From: an uncultured Pelagibacteraceae bacterium
GTDB lineage: Bacteria > Pseudomonadota > Alphaproteobacteria > Pelagibacterales > Pelagibacteraceae
Assembly: GCA_902560075.1 (NCBI GenBank)
Contig: CACEKE010000001.1
Location: forward strand, 1-64,000
Reading direction: 5' to 3'
DNA: 64,000 nucleotides
Shown here piece by piece: positions 47,587-57,867 of the stretch. How positions within the stretch are numbered: the first letter of the stretch is position 1; every line of letters begins with the position of its first letter. The position numbers were made by a program, and so were the translations under genes. The notes under the pieces are model-generated. The model made no database searches. It was not told where the DNA came from and saw only the letters and a program-made list of their open reading frames with translations.

Positions 47587-48962
47587 TTATAAAAAAAATA
47601 AGCGCCAACGCCTAAAAATGATAAAAATCCAATCACATCAGTTATTGTAGTCACAAAAACACTTGATGCAATAGCAGGATCAATTTTAATTTTCTTTAAA
47701 GTTATAGGTACTAAGATTCCAAAAAGGCCTGCAACAATCATATTTAAAACCATTGAAATAGATATAATTAATGACAAGGTTACATCATTAAACCAAAAAT
47801 AGACTACAAAAGCACTTATGATAGCGAAAATTATTCCATTTAAAATTCCAATTAAAAATTCTTTTAAAACATTTTGACTAAAATTATTTTTTGTTAATTG
47901 ATTTGTTGCAATAGTTCTAATTGTGACTGCTAGAGTTTGCATGCCAGCATTTCCTCCCATTGAAGCAACAATAGGCATCAAAACAGCTAAAGCGACCACT
48001 TTTTCGATATCCTCTTTAAAGAAACCAATAACAATAGATGCAAGAATTGCTGTCAATAAGTTTAATAAAAGCCAATTAAATCTTCTTTTAGTTTTTTTTA
48101 ATACGCCATCTGTTATTTCCTCATCACCAACACCTGCTAAACGAAGTGCGTCTTCCTCTGCTTCTTCTTTTAAAACTGTTAAAACATCGTCACTTGTTAT
48201 CATTCCGACTAATTTATTATTTTTATCAACAACGCACGCGGAATTTAAATTATAATTTTCAAACATATTAGCTACCTCTTCTCTATCCATTTCAACCGGT
48301 ATGGTTAGTTGGCTCTCATTCATAATCGATTGCATTTTTGTTTCTCTAGGTGTTCTTAAAACCTTCGAAGATGGAACAGATCCAATTGGTTTAAATTCGT
48401 TATCTACTATAAAAATTTCTAAAAACTCTTCAGGTAAATCCTTATTCTCTCTTAAATAATCGATCGTTTGTCCAACAGACCAATTACTTGGTATTGCAGT
48501 GAATTCTCTCTGCATTATTCTAGCTGCCGAGTCCTCTGGATAGCTTAAACTTTCTAATAGAGCAAATTTATCTTTAGGGGGTAATGAACTTAAAATATCA
48601 TTTTTATTAGTTTCATCAAGGTTTTCTATTATTTTAATTGCATCATCAGACTCAAGATTTTTTAATATAAAAACTACAGAGTCAGTCGACAAATACTTTA
48701 TTATTTCAGCTTGAATAGACTCATTTAATTCAACAAAAACTTCAGGCTCAACTTTAAAGTCGTTTATTTTTACAAGTTTCTCTCTATCGCTTTCGTTTAA
48801 ATGTTCAATAATATCTGCAGCATCAGCTGGATGCATTTCTTTAAATGACTTACTAATAAATTCATTATCATTAGTAGAAATTTTATCAGTAAGTACATTT
48901 ATGTACTCTTTGTTAAATTCAAAATTTACTTTTTTATCTTTTATTTTTTTTACTAATGTCAT
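47583..48962 (-). CDS. mgtE: Magnesium transporter MgtE
   Basis: The 459-residue protein has an N-terminal MgtE-N superhelix (EMHPADAADIIEHLN, about 43-57), two CBS domains (about 135-255) and five C-terminal membrane spans with MPIVASMGGNAGMQTLAVTIRT (about 332-353), the pore signature. It is a Mg2+-gated channel. It is divergent from lipB across a 60-base gap. Confidence 0.96.
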   Translation of the reverse strand: MTLVKKIKDKKVNFEFNKEYINVLTDKISTNDNEFISKSFKEMHPADAADIIEHLNESDREKLVKINDFKVEPEVFVELNESIQAEIIKYLSTDSVVFILKNLESDDAIKIIENLDETNKNDILSSLPPKDKFALLESLSYPEDSAARIMQREFTAIPSNWSVGQTIDYLRENKDLPEEFLEIFIVDNEFKPIGSVPSSKVLRTPRETKMQSIMNESQLTIPVEMDREEVANMFENYNLNSACVVDKNNKLVGMITSDDVLTVLKEEAEEDALRLAGVGDEEITDGVLKKTKRRFNWLLLNLLTAILASIVIGFFKEDIEKVVALAVLMPIVASMGGNAGMQTLAVTIRTIATNQLTKNNFSQNVLKEFLIGILNGIIFAIISAFVVYFWFNDVTLSLIISISMVLNMIVAGLFGILVPITLKKIKIDPAIASSVFVTTITDVIGFLSFLGVGAYFFYN

Positions 48963-49022
48963 AAAAATGTTTATTTTTTCTATGGCACTATTAAAGGATA
49001 ATTCTTAGAATACAAATTTAAA

Positions 49023-49649
49023 ATGATTATAGAAACAAAAATATCAAAAAAACCAGTAATTTATAAAAAAGCTATTAAAATATTGGAAAAAAGGTTTACA
49101 AGTGTACTTAAAAATAAAAAACCTGAATTGATATGGATTTTAGAGCATAGCAATGTTTATACAGCAGGAACTAGTTTTAAAGTTTCTGATATAATTGATA
49201 AATCTATTAAAATAATTAAAACTAATAGAGGTGGAAAGATCACATTCCATGGCAAAGGTCAAATAATATTTTATTTTGTAATTAACCTAAATAACAGGAA
49301 AAAAGATATACGTTTGTTTATAAATATTATAGAAAAATCGATTATAAGTTCGCTTAAAGAATTTGGTATAAATTCATATAATGACAAAAAAAATATTGGG
49401 ATATGGATAAACCATAAATCTACAATAAAAAAAATTGCAGCAATAGGTATTAAAATAAAAAAATGGATTGCTTATCACGGATTTGCAATAAATTATTCAG
49501 TAAATTTAAATAATTTTAAGAAAATTATTCCCTGTGGTATAAAAAATAAGGGTCTAATTAATATTTCACAATTAAAAGAGATAGACAAAAATAAATTTAT
49601 TAAAATATTAATTAAAAATTTTATTAAATACTTAAATAATTTAAGTTAG
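49023..49649 (+). CDS. lipB: Octanoyltransferase LipB
   Basis: The 208-residue protein has EHSNVYTAGTSFK (about 40-52), TNRGGKITFHGKGQIIFYF (about 67-85), IAAIGIKIKKWIAYHGFAIN (about 139-158) and the catalytic Cys in IIPCGIKNKGLINIS (about 168-182). It transfers octanoyl groups from ACP to lipoate-dependent enzymes, which include the glycine cleavage and 2-oxoacid complexes. The C-terminus overlaps the pseudouridine synthase gene by 26 bases, convergent. Confidence 0.95.
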   Translation: MIIETKISKKPVIYKKAIKILEKRFTSVLKNKKPELIWILEHSNVYTAGTSFKVSDIIDKSIKIIKTNRGGKITFHGKGQIIFYFVINLNNRKKDIRLFINIIEKSIISSLKEFGINSYNDKKNIGIWINHKSTIKKIAAIGIKIKKWIAYHGFAINYSVNLNNFKKIIPCGIKNKGLINISQLKEIDKNKFIKILIKNFIKYLNNLS

Positions 49650-50529
49650 TTGATTTTAGGAATTTTAAAAAATGATCAGGTAAGTTGGCAGTATATTCTA
49701 AATTTTTACCATTTATTTTAAATTTTATGCTACTGGCATGTAACATAAGTTTTTTTGTTTTTTTTTGAGTAGTAGAATACTTATCATCACCCACAATTGG
49801 ATGTCCAATTAATGATGTTTGTTTTCTTAATTGATGTTTTCTACCAGTCAAAGGTTTTAATTCAACTAAACTAAATTGAGAGTTTTTATTAAGAACCTTA
49901 TAGTTTGTAATAGCCTTTTCGTAGATTTTTTTATTTTTTTCTTTTTTTTCTAAATTATCAATTAAGATGCCCTTTATATTTTTAATTTCACCGACGCATA
50001 TAGCAAAATAGGTTTTGTAAATTTTTCTAATTCTAAATAAAGAAGTAAATAGCTGAGCATATTTTCTATTTTTGGCAATTATCATTACCCCAGATGTTTC
50101 TTTGTCTAGTCTATGTACTGTATATGGCTTTGAATTTTCAAAAAATTTGCTTTTAGAATAGATGTCTATTAAATTTTTAAATGATTTTGTGCCACCCTGT
50201 ACAGCGACTCCTGGACTTTTATTTATAACTATATAATCATCATTATTGAAAATAATTTCGTTTTCTTTTGATTTGACCAATTCTTTAGAAGGCAGAAATA
50301 AATCTTTTTTTAAATCGTTTTTTATATTTATGTCATATATATAAACTTTATCATTTTTATATAATCTATAATTATTTTTAACCTTTTTTTTATTAACCTT
50401 GATTTTGCCTAAACGTAAAAATTTCTGAATTAGACTTTGTGGTATTTTAGAAATATTTATTTTAAACCAACGATCTACTCTAATATTATCATGATCAGGT
50501 TTGACTTTAAAAATCCTTATCATGTGCAA
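49624..50529 (-). CDS. 23S rRNA pseudouridine synthase, RluC/RluD family
   Basis: The 301-residue protein has an N-terminal S4-like domain (VDRWFKINISKIPQSLIQKFLRLGKIKVN, about 18-46) and a PseudoU_synth_2 domain with the catalytic Asp in YTVHRLDKETSGVMIIAKN (about 137-155), plus LKPLTGRKHQLRKQTSLIGHPIVGDDKY (about 224-251). The RluC versus RluD choice is not resolved by sequence. It lies between lipB and rplQ. Confidence 0.93.
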   Translation of the reverse strand: MHMIRIFKVKPDHDNIRVDRWFKINISKIPQSLIQKFLRLGKIKVNKKKVKNNYRLYKNDKVYIYDINIKNDLKKDLFLPSKELVKSKENEIIFNNDDYIVINKSPGVAVQGGTKSFKNLIDIYSKSKFFENSKPYTVHRLDKETSGVMIIAKNRKYAQLFTSLFRIRKIYKTYFAICVGEIKNIKGILIDNLEKKEKNKKIYEKAITNYKVLNKNSQFSLVELKPLTGRKHQLRKQTSLIGHPIVGDDKYSTTQKKTKKLMLHASSIKFKINGKNLEYTANLPDHFLKFLKSTNLNYLSI

Positions 50530-50544
50530 AATACGTTATGATTT

Positions 50545-50985
50545 TTATTTATTATCTTCTTTTTTGTCTTTTAGATCTTTATCTTTAGTTAAACTCTTTT
50601 CTTTCTTATCAATTTTTTTAGCGTTTAAATCTCTATCTACAAATTCTATAATTGCTATGGGGGCATTATCACCAGATCTGTACCCGGCTTTTATAATCCT
50701 TGTATAGCCACCCTTTCTATCTTTGTATCTTTTAGATAGTGTATTTCTAACTTTTTTTGCTAATTCTTTATTTTGAAGTTTGGATATTATAGTTTTTGTA
50801 TTATGTAATGTATCTTTTTTGCCTAAAGTTATTATTTTTTCAGCGACAGGTCTTAAAACTTTTGCCTTTGGTAATGTAGTTTTAATTTGTTCATATTTAA
50901 TTAGAGAGCCTAACATGTTCTTAATTAAAGCTTTTCTATGCTCAGATGTTCTATTTAATTTTTTATAACCAATTTTATGACGCAT
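50545..50985 (-). CDS. rplQ: 50S ribosomal protein L17
   Basis: The 146-residue protein opens [25 protein letters not shown], the L17 start, with [31 protein letters not shown] near 90-120 and a Lys/Asp-rich tail (about 121-146) longer than usual. Last gene of the rpsM-rpsK-rpoA-rplQ group, two bases after rpoA. Confidence 0.97.
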   Translation of the reverse strand: MRHKIGYKKLNRTSEHRKALIKNMLGSLIKYEQIKTTLPKAKVLRPVAEKIITLGKKDTLHNTKTIISKLQNKELAKKVRNTLSKRYKDRKGGYTRIIKAGYRSGDNAPIAIIEFVDRDLNAKKIDKKEKSLTKDKDLKDKKEDNK

Positions 50986-50987
50986 TA

Positions 50988-52016
50988 CTAAATGCTTTCT
51001 TCAAGTTTTTTTGATAATTCAGCAATATTATCAGGAGGCCAATTAGGTATTTCCATGCCTAAATATAACGACATTCCAGTTAAAACTTCTTTAATCTCGT
51101 TTAATGATTTCCTTCCAAAGTTAGGAGTTCTTAACATTTCACCCTCCGATTTTTGGACTAAATCACCTATATAAATTATATTATCATTTTTGAGACAATT
51201 CATTGATCTGACAGATAACTCAAGCTCATCAACTTTTCTAAGTAAATTTTTATTAAATTCAGGCTCAGATGGTTTATCTCTGACAATTACCTCCTGTGGC
51301 TCATCAAAATTTACAAACATGCCAAGTTGATCTTGGAAAATTCTTGCTGAATAAGCAACCGCATCCTCCGCGGATATTGAGCCGTTGGTCTCTACTTCCA
51401 TCGTTAATTTATCATAATCTAATGCTTTTCCTTCTCTAGCAGTACTAACTGAGTATGATACTTTTTTAACTGGACTAAAGAGTGAATCTATGGGTATTAA
51501 ACCTAATGGAGGTTCTTCAGGTTTGTTTAAATCAGCTGAAACGTAACCTTTGCCAGATCCAATAACCATTTCCATGTGGAAATTTGTATTTTCATCCAAA
51601 TTACATATTACCAAATCAGGATTTAATATTTCAATATCTGTTACAGAGGTTATATCTGATGCTTTAATTTCACCAGGTCCCTTTGCATCTAAAATTAATT
51701 TTTTTGTAGTATCAGTGCTACACTTAAGTGCTAATGATTTAACATTTAAAACTATATCTGTCACATCTTCCCTTACACCTTTTATTGATGTAAATTCATG
51801 TAATACGCCGTCAATTTGGATTGCTGTAACTGCGGTTCCTCTAATAGATGAAAGCAATATTCTTCTTAATGAATTACCTAAAGTAAGTCCATAGCCTTTC
51901 TCCAAAGGTTCTGCAATAATTTTTGCATATGATTTATCATCACTAAGTTTCACATCTAATTTTGAAGGTTTAATTAATGATTTCCAATTTTTTATATTTA
52001 CATCAGCATTTTCCAT
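50988..52016 (-). CDS. rpoA: DNA-directed RNA polymerase alpha subunit
   Basis: The 342-residue protein has [28 protein letters not shown] (about 36-63) in the N-terminal dimerisation domain and a C-terminal domain with [27 protein letters not shown] and [12 protein letters not shown] (about 265-315). It nucleates RNA polymerase assembly and contacts activators. It abuts rpsK. Confidence 0.98.
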   Translation of the reverse strand: MENADVNIKNWKSLIKPSKLDVKLSDDKSYAKIIAEPLEKGYGLTLGNSLRRILLSSIRGTAVTAIQIDGVLHEFTSIKGVREDVTDIVLNVKSLALKCSTDTTKKLILDAKGPGEIKASDITSVTDIEILNPDLVICNLDENTNFHMEMVIGSGKGYVSADLNKPEEPPLGLIPIDSLFSPVKKVSYSVSTAREGKALDYDKLTMEVETNGSISAEDAVAYSARIFQDQLGMFVNFDEPQEVIVRDKPSEPEFNKNLLRKVDELELSVRSMNCLKNDNIIYIGDLVQKSEGEMLRTPNFGRKSLNEIKEVLTGMSLYLGMEIPNWPPDNIAELSKKLEESI

Positions 52017-52463
52017 TTATACTCTCCTTTTTTTTGGTGGTCTTGTTCCATTGTGTGGTAATGGAGTTGTGTCTTTTATAGATAAAATTTTAAAACCCCT
52101 AGACTGAAGTGCTCTAAGAGCAGTTTCACGACCAGAACCAGGACCTTTAATTTCAACCGTCAATACTTTCATTCCATACTCTAGAGCTTTAGCTGCTGCT
52201 GAGTCAGCTGCAACTTGGGCAGCATAAGGTGTTGATTTTCTAGATCCTTTAAAACCTTTTTGTCCTGAAGAAGCCCAAGATATTACATTACCATTAGTGT
52301 CTGCTATTGATACTATTGTATTATTAAATGTAGATTGCACGTATGCAATTCCATTTGTTATTACTTTCTTAATCTTTTTTTTTTTTGAATAAGAACTTTT
52401 TTTAGCAATTTTACTTTTATTTTCTAAATCTTTTTTTTCGTCAACTTTTTTTTCTTTTGGCAT
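52017..52463 (-). CDS. rpsK: 30S ribosomal protein S11
   Basis: The 148-residue protein has [50 protein letters not shown] (about 37-86) and the typical end [14 protein letters not shown]. The first 30 residues form a Lys-rich extension ([24 protein letters not shown]) that most bacterial S11 proteins lack. It lies one base after rpsM. Confidence 0.97.
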   Translation of the reverse strand: MPKEKKVDEKKDLENKSKIAKKSSYSKKKKIKKVITNGIAYVQSTFNNTIVSIADTNGNVISWASSGQKGFKGSRKSTPYAAQVAADSAAAKALEYGMKVLTVEIKGPGSGRETALRALQSRGFKILSIKDTTPLPHNGTRPPKKRRV

Positions 52464-52464
52464 T

Positions 52465-52848
52465 TTATTTCTTTAATGGGGTTAGTTTTTTCCCAGCTAT
52501 AGCTATAGCTTTTCCTTTTCGAGTTCTAGCATTACATCTAGTTCTTTGACCTCTCACTGGAAGTTTTTTTTTATGTCTTAATCCTCTATATGAGGCAAGG
52601 TCAATCAATCTTTTAATACTAAAAGATTTATCTCTTCTTAAATCACCTTCTACAGTGAAGTTTTTATCTATGTATTCCCTGATTTTTAATATTTCCTCGT
52701 CGGTTAATTCATTTACTCTTTTTGAGCTTGGGATTGAAAGTGACTTACAAATATCATTTGAAAATTTATCTCCAATACCATAAATATAAGTTAATCCAAT
52801 TTTTACGAGTTTATTCTGAGGAATGTTTACACCTGCGATACGAGCCAT
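52465..52848 (-). CDS. rpsM: 30S ribosomal protein S13
   Basis: The 127-residue protein starts [26 protein letters not shown] and ends with [29 protein letters not shown], the S13 signature. S13 forms intersubunit bridges and lies near tRNAs. It is the first gene of the alpha-operon group and is preceded by a strong promoter candidate. Confidence 0.98.
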   Translation of the reverse strand: MARIAGVNIPQNKLVKIGLTYIYGIGDKFSNDICKSLSIPSSKRVNELTDEEILKIREYIDKNFTVEGDLRRDKSFSIKRLIDLASYRGLRHKKKLPVRGQRTRCNARTRKGKAIAIAGKKLTPLKK

Positions 52849-52871
52849 ATATTTGTGATTAAATTTAGCCT

Positions 52872-52899
52872 TTTATATAAGAAGATGTTTTAATGTCAA
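52872..52899 (-). promoter_or_regulatory. Candidate sigma-70 promoter of rpsM-rpsK-rpoA-rplQ
   Basis: On the minus strand TTGACA (899-894, perfect consensus) is followed after 16 bases by TATAAA (877-872, five of six). The predicted transcript would begin about 15 bases before the rpsM ATG. The site lies in the only sizeable gap of the ribosomal block, between adk and rpsM, and lets the rpoA group be transcribed apart from the upstream spc genes. Confidence 0.6.
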
Positions 52900-52903
52900 T
52901 GTG

Positions 52904-53467
52904 TTAAACGTTAAGTATTTCCTCAATTTTTTGAGATATATTGATTATTTCCATCGATCCATCTACCTCATGAAAATTATTTTTTTTTGAATAATATTCT
53001 AAAACTGGTTTTGTAACCTCCATGTATGTATCGTATCTTTTTAAAATAGTTTTAAAGTCATCATCAGACCGCTTTTCTAAAATTTTTCTTTTTTTAATTC
53101 TTTTTATAATGGCATCTTTATTAACATTTAAAAAAAATACAAAATCTACTTTTTGATCAGAACTATTTAATAGTTTCTCAAGATTTTTTGCTTGATCAAT
53201 AGTTCTTGGATAACCATCAAATATTAGTCTATTTTTTTTAGTGTCATCGAATACTATTTTTTCAAGAAGTTTATTAACAATATGATCATCTACAAATTTT
53301 CCATTATTCATATTGTTAACAATTTTTTTTCCAATATCTGTATCTTTTTTAATTTCTTCTCTCAATATATCTCCAGTTGATATTTGGAAACTATTTAATT
53401 TTTTAACAAGATTTTTTGCTTGTGTGCCTTTACCGGCGCCCGGGGGTCCAAAAATTATTATATTCAC
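52904..53467 (-). CDS. adk: Adenylate kinase
   Basis: The 187-residue protein opens with the P-loop IIIFGPPGAGKGTQAKNL and has DGYPRTIDQAKNL near 81-93. The LID region is the short form (no zinc cysteines). It balances AMP, ADP and ATP. It lies between secY and rpsM, the common order; shares one base with secY. Confidence 0.97.
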   Translation of the reverse strand: MNIIIFGPPGAGKGTQAKNLVKKLNSFQISTGDILREEIKKDTDIGKKIVNNMNNGKFVDDHIVNKLLEKIVFDDTKKNRLIFDGYPRTIDQAKNLEKLLNSSDQKVDFVFFLNVNKDAIIKRIKKRKILEKRSDDDFKTILKRYDTYMEVTKPVLEYYSKKNNFHEVDGSMEIINISQKIEEILNV

Positions 53468-54744
53468 TATCTTCCAAACTTAGTTTTTTTTATTAATTGC
53501 TCGTATTGTGAGCTCATCAATCTAGTTTGAATCTGTGTCACCGTATCTATTGCTACCACAACAACAATCAAAATTGATGTTCCCCCTAAATAAAATGGGA
53601 TAGGATAGTTTGCAATTAAGAACTCTGGCATTAAACAAACTAAAGTTAGATACAATGCACCAATTGTAGTTAGTTTTGTTAAAATATTATCAATATAAAG
53701 AGCTGTACTTTCCCCTGGCCTTATACCAGGTATAAAACCACCATACTTTCTTAAATTTTCTGCTGTCTCATTAGGATTAAATGTTATTGAAGTATAAAAA
53801 AATGTAAAAAAAATTATACCTGATGCATATAAAAGCATATACAATGGCTGTCCTTGGGAAAAAAAAGAACTTATATTCAAGAAAGTTTCGCTTTCAGAAA
53901 CATTAAAATTTGAAAATGTAACAGGTAACAATAAAAGAGCAGATGCAAAAATTGCAGGTATTACTCCAGCTGAATTAATTTTTAAAGGTAAATGAGATGA
54001 CTCACCACCAAACATCTTATTACCCATTTGTCTTTTAGGGTAATTAATTAAAATTTTTCTTAAAGCTCTTTCCATAAAAACAATAAACATAATCGTTGCT
54101 ACTAATAAAATAAAAATACCTATAATCATAGTAGTTGAAATTGCCCCTGTTCTACCTAATTCAAATGTTGTAACTAATGCTCTAGGAATTTCTGCAACGA
54201 TACCTGAAAAAATAATTAAAGATATTCCATTACCTATTCCTCTTTGCGTTATCTGTTCACCCAACCACATCAAAAATATTGTGCCTGCAACTATAGTAGT
54301 AACTGTTGAAATTTTAAAAAATAAACCAGGATTTATAACTAAATTTGCAGAAGACTCTAACCCAACAGCTAAACCAAATCCTTGTATTGTAGCTAAAAGA
54401 ACTGTTCCGTATCTAGTGATTTGAGTTATTTTCTGTCTACCTGTTTCGCCCTGTGCTTTAAGGTTTTTAAAATAATCTGATACACCAGTTAGCAGCTGTA
54501 CGATAATTGATGAAGAAATATATGGCATAATGCCAAGTGCAAATATAGCCATCCTACTTACTGCACCGCCTGCAAAAACATTAAACATACCGAGCAATCC
54601 TTTTTGATTACCCTCCATTAAAATTTTTAATTGTTCTGGATCGATTCCCGGAAGTGGTATAAATGTACCTAATCTATATATTGATAAAACTAAAATTGTA
54701 AAAAAAACTCTGTTTCTTAAATCATTATTTGATGATGCGCTCAT
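53467..54744 (-). CDS. secY: Preprotein translocase subunit SecY
   Basis: The 425-residue protein has ten predicted membrane spans, IPLPGIDPEQL near 29-39, IMPYISSSIIVQLLTG near 71-86, GETGRQKITQITRYGT near 97-112, and GVIPAIFASALLLLP near 258-272. It is the channel of the Sec translocon. The gene shares one base with both rplO and adk. Confidence 0.98.
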   Translation of the reverse strand: MSASSNNDLRNRVFFTILVLSIYRLGTFIPLPGIDPEQLKILMEGNQKGLLGMFNVFAGGAVSRMAIFALGIMPYISSSIIVQLLTGVSDYFKNLKAQGETGRQKITQITRYGTVLLATIQGFGLAVGLESSANLVINPGLFFKISTVTTIVAGTIFLMWLGEQITQRGIGNGISLIIFSGIVAEIPRALVTTFELGRTGAISTTMIIGIFILLVATIMFIVFMERALRKILINYPKRQMGNKMFGGESSHLPLKINSAGVIPAIFASALLLLPVTFSNFNVSESETFLNISSFFSQGQPLYMLLYASGIIFFTFFYTSITFNPNETAENLRKYGGFIPGIRPGESTALYIDNILTKLTTIGALYLTLVCLMPEFLIANYPIPFYLGGTSILIVVVVAIDTVTQIQTRLMSSQYEQLIKKTKFGR

Positions 54745-55202
54745 TAACTAATTGTTTTGATTGATACAGAGCAGCCTAGTTTATCCAATTTAATTTTTGC
54801 ACTTTTTGAAATAAAATTTGCCTCAATATTTATTTTTGTTTTTAAATCACCGTTTCCAAGGATTTTTAATCTGTTAAAGGTTTTTTTAATTAATTTGTTT
54901 TTAATTAAATAATCAAGATTAATAGTATCCTCTGTTTTAATTTTGTTTTTCTCAATCAGATTTTGCAACTTTTCTAAGTTAAAAGTTGCTACTTTAATAT
55001 TTGCGATAGGATTAAATCCTCTTTTAGGTAATCTTCTAAACAAAGGCATTTGACCACCTTCAAAGCTTTTTATAGCAACGCCTGACCTTGATTTTTGGCC
55101 TTTTACTCCTCTACCAGATGTTTTGCCTTTTCCAGAGCCTATGCCTCTACCGACTCTTATTTTCTTTTGCTTAACCTTCAATGTTGCATTTAATGAAGTC
55201 AC
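54744..55202 (-). CDS. rplO: 50S ribosomal protein L15
   Basis: The 152-residue protein has VGRGIGSGKGKTSGRGVKGQKSRSG (about 17-41) and GGQMPLFRRLPKRGFNP (about 49-65), the L15 glycine-rich signature. It is large-subunit and late-assembling. It overlaps rpsE by one base with no rpmD between them. Confidence 0.97.
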   Translation of the reverse strand: MTSLNATLKVKQKKIRVGRGIGSGKGKTSGRGVKGQKSRSGVAIKSFEGGQMPLFRRLPKRGFNPIANIKVATFNLEKLQNLIEKNKIKTEDTINLDYLIKNKLIKKTFNRLKILGNGDLKTKINIEANFISKSAKIKLDKLGCSVSIKTIS

Positions 55203-55702
55203 TATCCTCTTTTCTCCACAATTTCTGAAACTTTCTTGTTTCTTAAGTTTGATATATTCTTTGGCGAATTTTGTTTAGAAAGAGCTTTCATGCACGCGCG
55301 AATAACATTGTGAGGATTAGATGTTCCTATTGATTTAGCAACAATATCTTTTATTCCTAAAACCTCACATACTGCTCTAACAGGTCCTCCAGCAATAATA
55401 CCCGTACCTTTAGGGGCCGATCTTAGTTTAATTTTACCTGCACCATCTTTTCCGTAAATGTCATGATGTATCGTCCTACCTTCTCTTAATGGAATTTGTA
55501 TAAGATTTCTTTTCGCTAAATCATTTGCCTTTTTGATAGCATCAGGTACCTGTTTTGCTTTGGCGTGAGCTATACCAATTTTTCCATTTTGATTACCAAC
55601 TACAACCAATGCTGAAAAACCAAATCTTCTACCACCTTTTACAACTTTTGTAATTCTGTTTATATGTACTAGTTTTTCTAAAAATTCGTTATTTTTTTCC
55701 AT
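55202..55702 (-). CDS. rpsE: 30S ribosomal protein S5
   Basis: The 166-residue protein has [34 protein letters not shown] (about 16-49) and [19 protein letters not shown] (about 99-117), the S5 motifs. It contributes to decoding accuracy. It lies three bases after rplR and overlaps rplO by one. Confidence 0.97.
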   Translation of the reverse strand: MEKNNEFLEKLVHINRITKVVKGGRRFGFSALVVVGNQNGKIGIAHAKAKQVPDAIKKANDLAKRNLIQIPLREGRTIHHDIYGKDGAGKIKLRSAPKGTGIIAGGPVRAVCEVLGIKDIVAKSIGTSNPHNVIRACMKALSKQNSPKNISNLRNKKVSEIVEKRG

Positions 55703-55705
55703 TAA

Positions 55706-56059
55706 TTAAAACTCCATACCATTTTTTCTAAGCGTATCTGCAAATATTTTGACTCTTCCATGATATTTATAAATACCTCTATCAAAATAAATTTTATTAA
55801 TTTTTAATTCTTTTGCTTTTTTTGCAAGGTTTTCAGCTACAATAGTTGAAACTTCACTTTTGGTTTTTTTAATATTTTTTAATGATTTTTGATTTGATGT
55901 TTCCGATAACAAAGTAATTTTTTTTAAATCATCAATAATTTGTGCACTAATATTTTTGGAAGATCTTGATACAGTTAATCTATACCTATTAACCGAAGAA
56001 TTTTTTTTAAGTTTATTTCTAACTCTAAATTTTTTTCTTTGTGATGTTGATAACTTCAT
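55706..56059 (-). CDS. rplR: 50S ribosomal protein L18
   Basis: The 117-residue protein has [18 protein letters not shown] (27-44) and [28 protein letters not shown] at the C-terminus, the L18 signature. It binds 5S rRNA with L5. The middle is diverged and Lys-rich. One base shared with rplF. Confidence 0.96.
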   Translation of the reverse strand: MKLSTSQRKKFRVRNKLKKNSSVNRYRLTVSRSSKNISAQIIDDLKKITLLSETSNQKSLKNIKKTKSEVSTIVAENLAKKAKELKINKIYFDRGIYKYHGRVKIFADTLRKNGMEF

Positions 56060-56598
56060 TATTTTTTTTTGCCTTCTTTTCTGAGAATATATTGTCCTTT
56101 TTCTTTTATTCCCTTGCCTTTATAAGGCTCGGGCGGTCTAATAGATTTAATTTTTGATGCCGTCATTCCAACTAATTGTTTGTCACTGCCGCTTATTTTA
56201 ATTATTGTTTGTTTTTCAACTGTAATTTTTAACTCATCTGGAATATCAAAATTAATATCGTGACTGAAGCCAAGTTGTAAATTTAAAACTTTTCCTTTAA
56301 CTGCAGCTCTATATCCTACACCAGAAAGTTCTAATATTTTTTCATATCCAGTACTAGCACCTATGATTGCGTTATTAAGCAAACTTCTATTCATTCCCCA
56401 AAGTTTTTTTGTATTTTCGTCGATAATTTTTGGTTTAATCGATACTTCCTTACCTTCCAATATATTTAAATCAAATATTTTGAGATCCAAATTTAACACC
56501 TTTTTTCCTAATGGACCTTCAATATTTAATAGATTGCCATTTAAAGCAATTTTTACTTTGTCAGGAATTGATATACTTAATTTACCTATTTTAGACAT
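56059..56598 (-). CDS. rplF: 50S ribosomal protein L6
   Basis: The 179-residue protein has [27 protein letters not shown] (about 4-30), [24 protein letters not shown] (about 90-113) and [25 protein letters not shown] at the C-terminus, the L6 signature. One base shared with each neighbour. Confidence 0.97.
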   Translation of the reverse strand: MSKIGKLSISIPDKVKIALNGNLLNIEGPLGKKVLNLDLKIFDLNILEGKEVSIKPKIIDENTKKLWGMNRSLLNNAIIGASTGYEKILELSGVGYRAAVKGKVLNLQLGFSHDINFDIPDELKITVEKQTIIKISGSDKQLVGMTASKIKSIRPPEPYKGKGIKEKGQYILRKEGKKK

Positions 56599-56993
56599 TA
56601 AAACACCTTACAAATTATTTCACCACCAATTTTTTGCTTTCTTGCGTTAACATCACTCATAACGCCTTTTGGAGTTGAGATTATAGCTATTCCTAAACCG
56701 TTGTTAATTTTTGGCAAACTTTCGGCACTAGAGAAAATTCTTCTTCCTGGTCTTGATACTCTTTCAATAGAATTAATAACAGGGCTTCCATAGCTATATT
56801 TTAAATAGATATTAATTTCTGATTTATTATTTTCATCTATGATTTTATGGTCCTTTATAAATCCCTCATTTTTTAAAACTTCAGCTATTTTTACTTTAAA
56901 TTTAGATGATGGCATTTTTACAGTCTTGTGAGCTCTCATTTGAGCATTTTTAATCCTTGCTAACATATCTCCAATAGGGTCACTTAAGCTCAT
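56598..56993 (-). CDS. rpsH: 30S ribosomal protein S8
   Basis: The 131-residue protein starts SLSDPIGDMLARIKNAQMRAHKTVKMPSSKFKVKIAEVLKNEGFI and ends ISTPKGVMSDVNARKQKIGGEIICKVF, the S8 signature. It binds the central domain of 16S rRNA. It follows rpsN after 12 bases. Confidence 0.98.
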   Translation of the reverse strand: MSLSDPIGDMLARIKNAQMRAHKTVKMPSSKFKVKIAEVLKNEGFIKDHKIIDENNKSEINIYLKYSYGSPVINSIERVSRPGRRIFSSAESLPKINNGLGIAIISTPKGVMSDVNARKQKIGGEIICKVF

Positions 56994-57005
56994 ATTATAT
57001 CCTTT

Positions 57006-57311
57006 CTACCAACTTGATTTTATCATTCCAGGGATTTTACCTTCTAAGCCTAATTTTCTTAGAGCTATCCTTGATATTTTTAATTTTCTGTAAACACCAT
57101 GAGGTCTTCCTGTAATTTGACATCTATTCATGACTCTTGTTTTTGATGAATTTCTTGGAAGTTTAGACAGTTTTTGTTGAGCCTTAAATCTTTCCTCTAA
57201 ACCAAGTTTTTTATTCATAATAATTTTTTTTAAATTTTTCCTTTTTTTATAGTATTTGTCTGAAAGTTTTATTCTCCGATTATTTTTGTTAACTGAGCTT
57301 AGTTTTGCCAT
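57006..57311 (-). CDS. rpsN: 30S ribosomal protein S14 (long, zinc-free form)
   Basis: The 101-residue protein has the C-terminal [40 protein letters not shown] signature. The length and absence of the zinc CxxC pair make it the long C- type. It is 1 base after rplE. It lies between L5 and S8, the standard spc order. Confidence 0.97.
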   Translation of the reverse strand: MAKLSSVNKNNRRIKLSDKYYKKRKNLKKIIMNKKLGLEERFKAQQKLSKLPRNSSKTRVMNRCQITGRPHGVYRKLKISRIALRKLGLEGKIPGMIKSSW

Positions 57312-57312
57312 A

Positions 57313-57867
57313 TTAATTACCTTTGCTTTCTATAAATGGGAAGTTAAATTTTTTTAATAATTCAAGGCTATCATTAACACTTCTGCTTTTTATGACAATA
57401 GTAATATCTAAGCCTCTAATTTTCTCAACCTTTTCAAAATTAACCTCTGGAAATATAATGTGTTCTTTAACTCCAAAAGTATAATTTCCAAACTTGTCAA
57501 AACCATTTAATCTTAACCCTCTGAAATCTTTGATTCTTGGTAGCGCTATATTTACCAATCTATCAATAAATTCATACATTTTATTTTTTCTTAAAGTTGA
57601 TTTAATACCTGCGTTAGTATTTTTCCTTGTTTTAAAGTTTGAAATTGACTTTTTAAATTTTGTAACAACTGGTCTTTGACCGGTAATTTTTGACATATCG
57701 TCTTCGCAACTTTTTAAAATTTTATTATCATTTCCATCTAAACCTAGCCCCATATTTATAACAACTTTTTTAATTTCAGGGACCATATAAATATTTTTAT
57801 ATCCAAACTTACTTTTTAACTCTTGCTGTATTTCTTTTTTAAATGTTTCTTTTAATCGTGGTATCAT
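57313..57867 (-). CDS. rplE: 50S ribosomal protein L5
   Basis: The 184-residue protein has [14 protein letters not shown] (about 30-43), [23 protein letters not shown] (about 61-83) and [25 protein letters not shown] (about 119-143). It binds 5S rRNA. It overlaps rplX by four bases. Confidence 0.97.
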   Translation of the reverse strand: MIPRLKETFKKEIQQELKSKFGYKNIYMVPEIKKVVINMGLGLDGNDNKILKSCEDDMSKITGQRPVVTKFKKSISNFKTRKNTNAGIKSTLRKNKMYEFIDRLVNIALPRIKDFRGLRLNGFDKFGNYTFGVKEHIIFPEVNFEKVEKIRGLDITIVIKSRSVNDSLELLKKFNFPFIESKGN

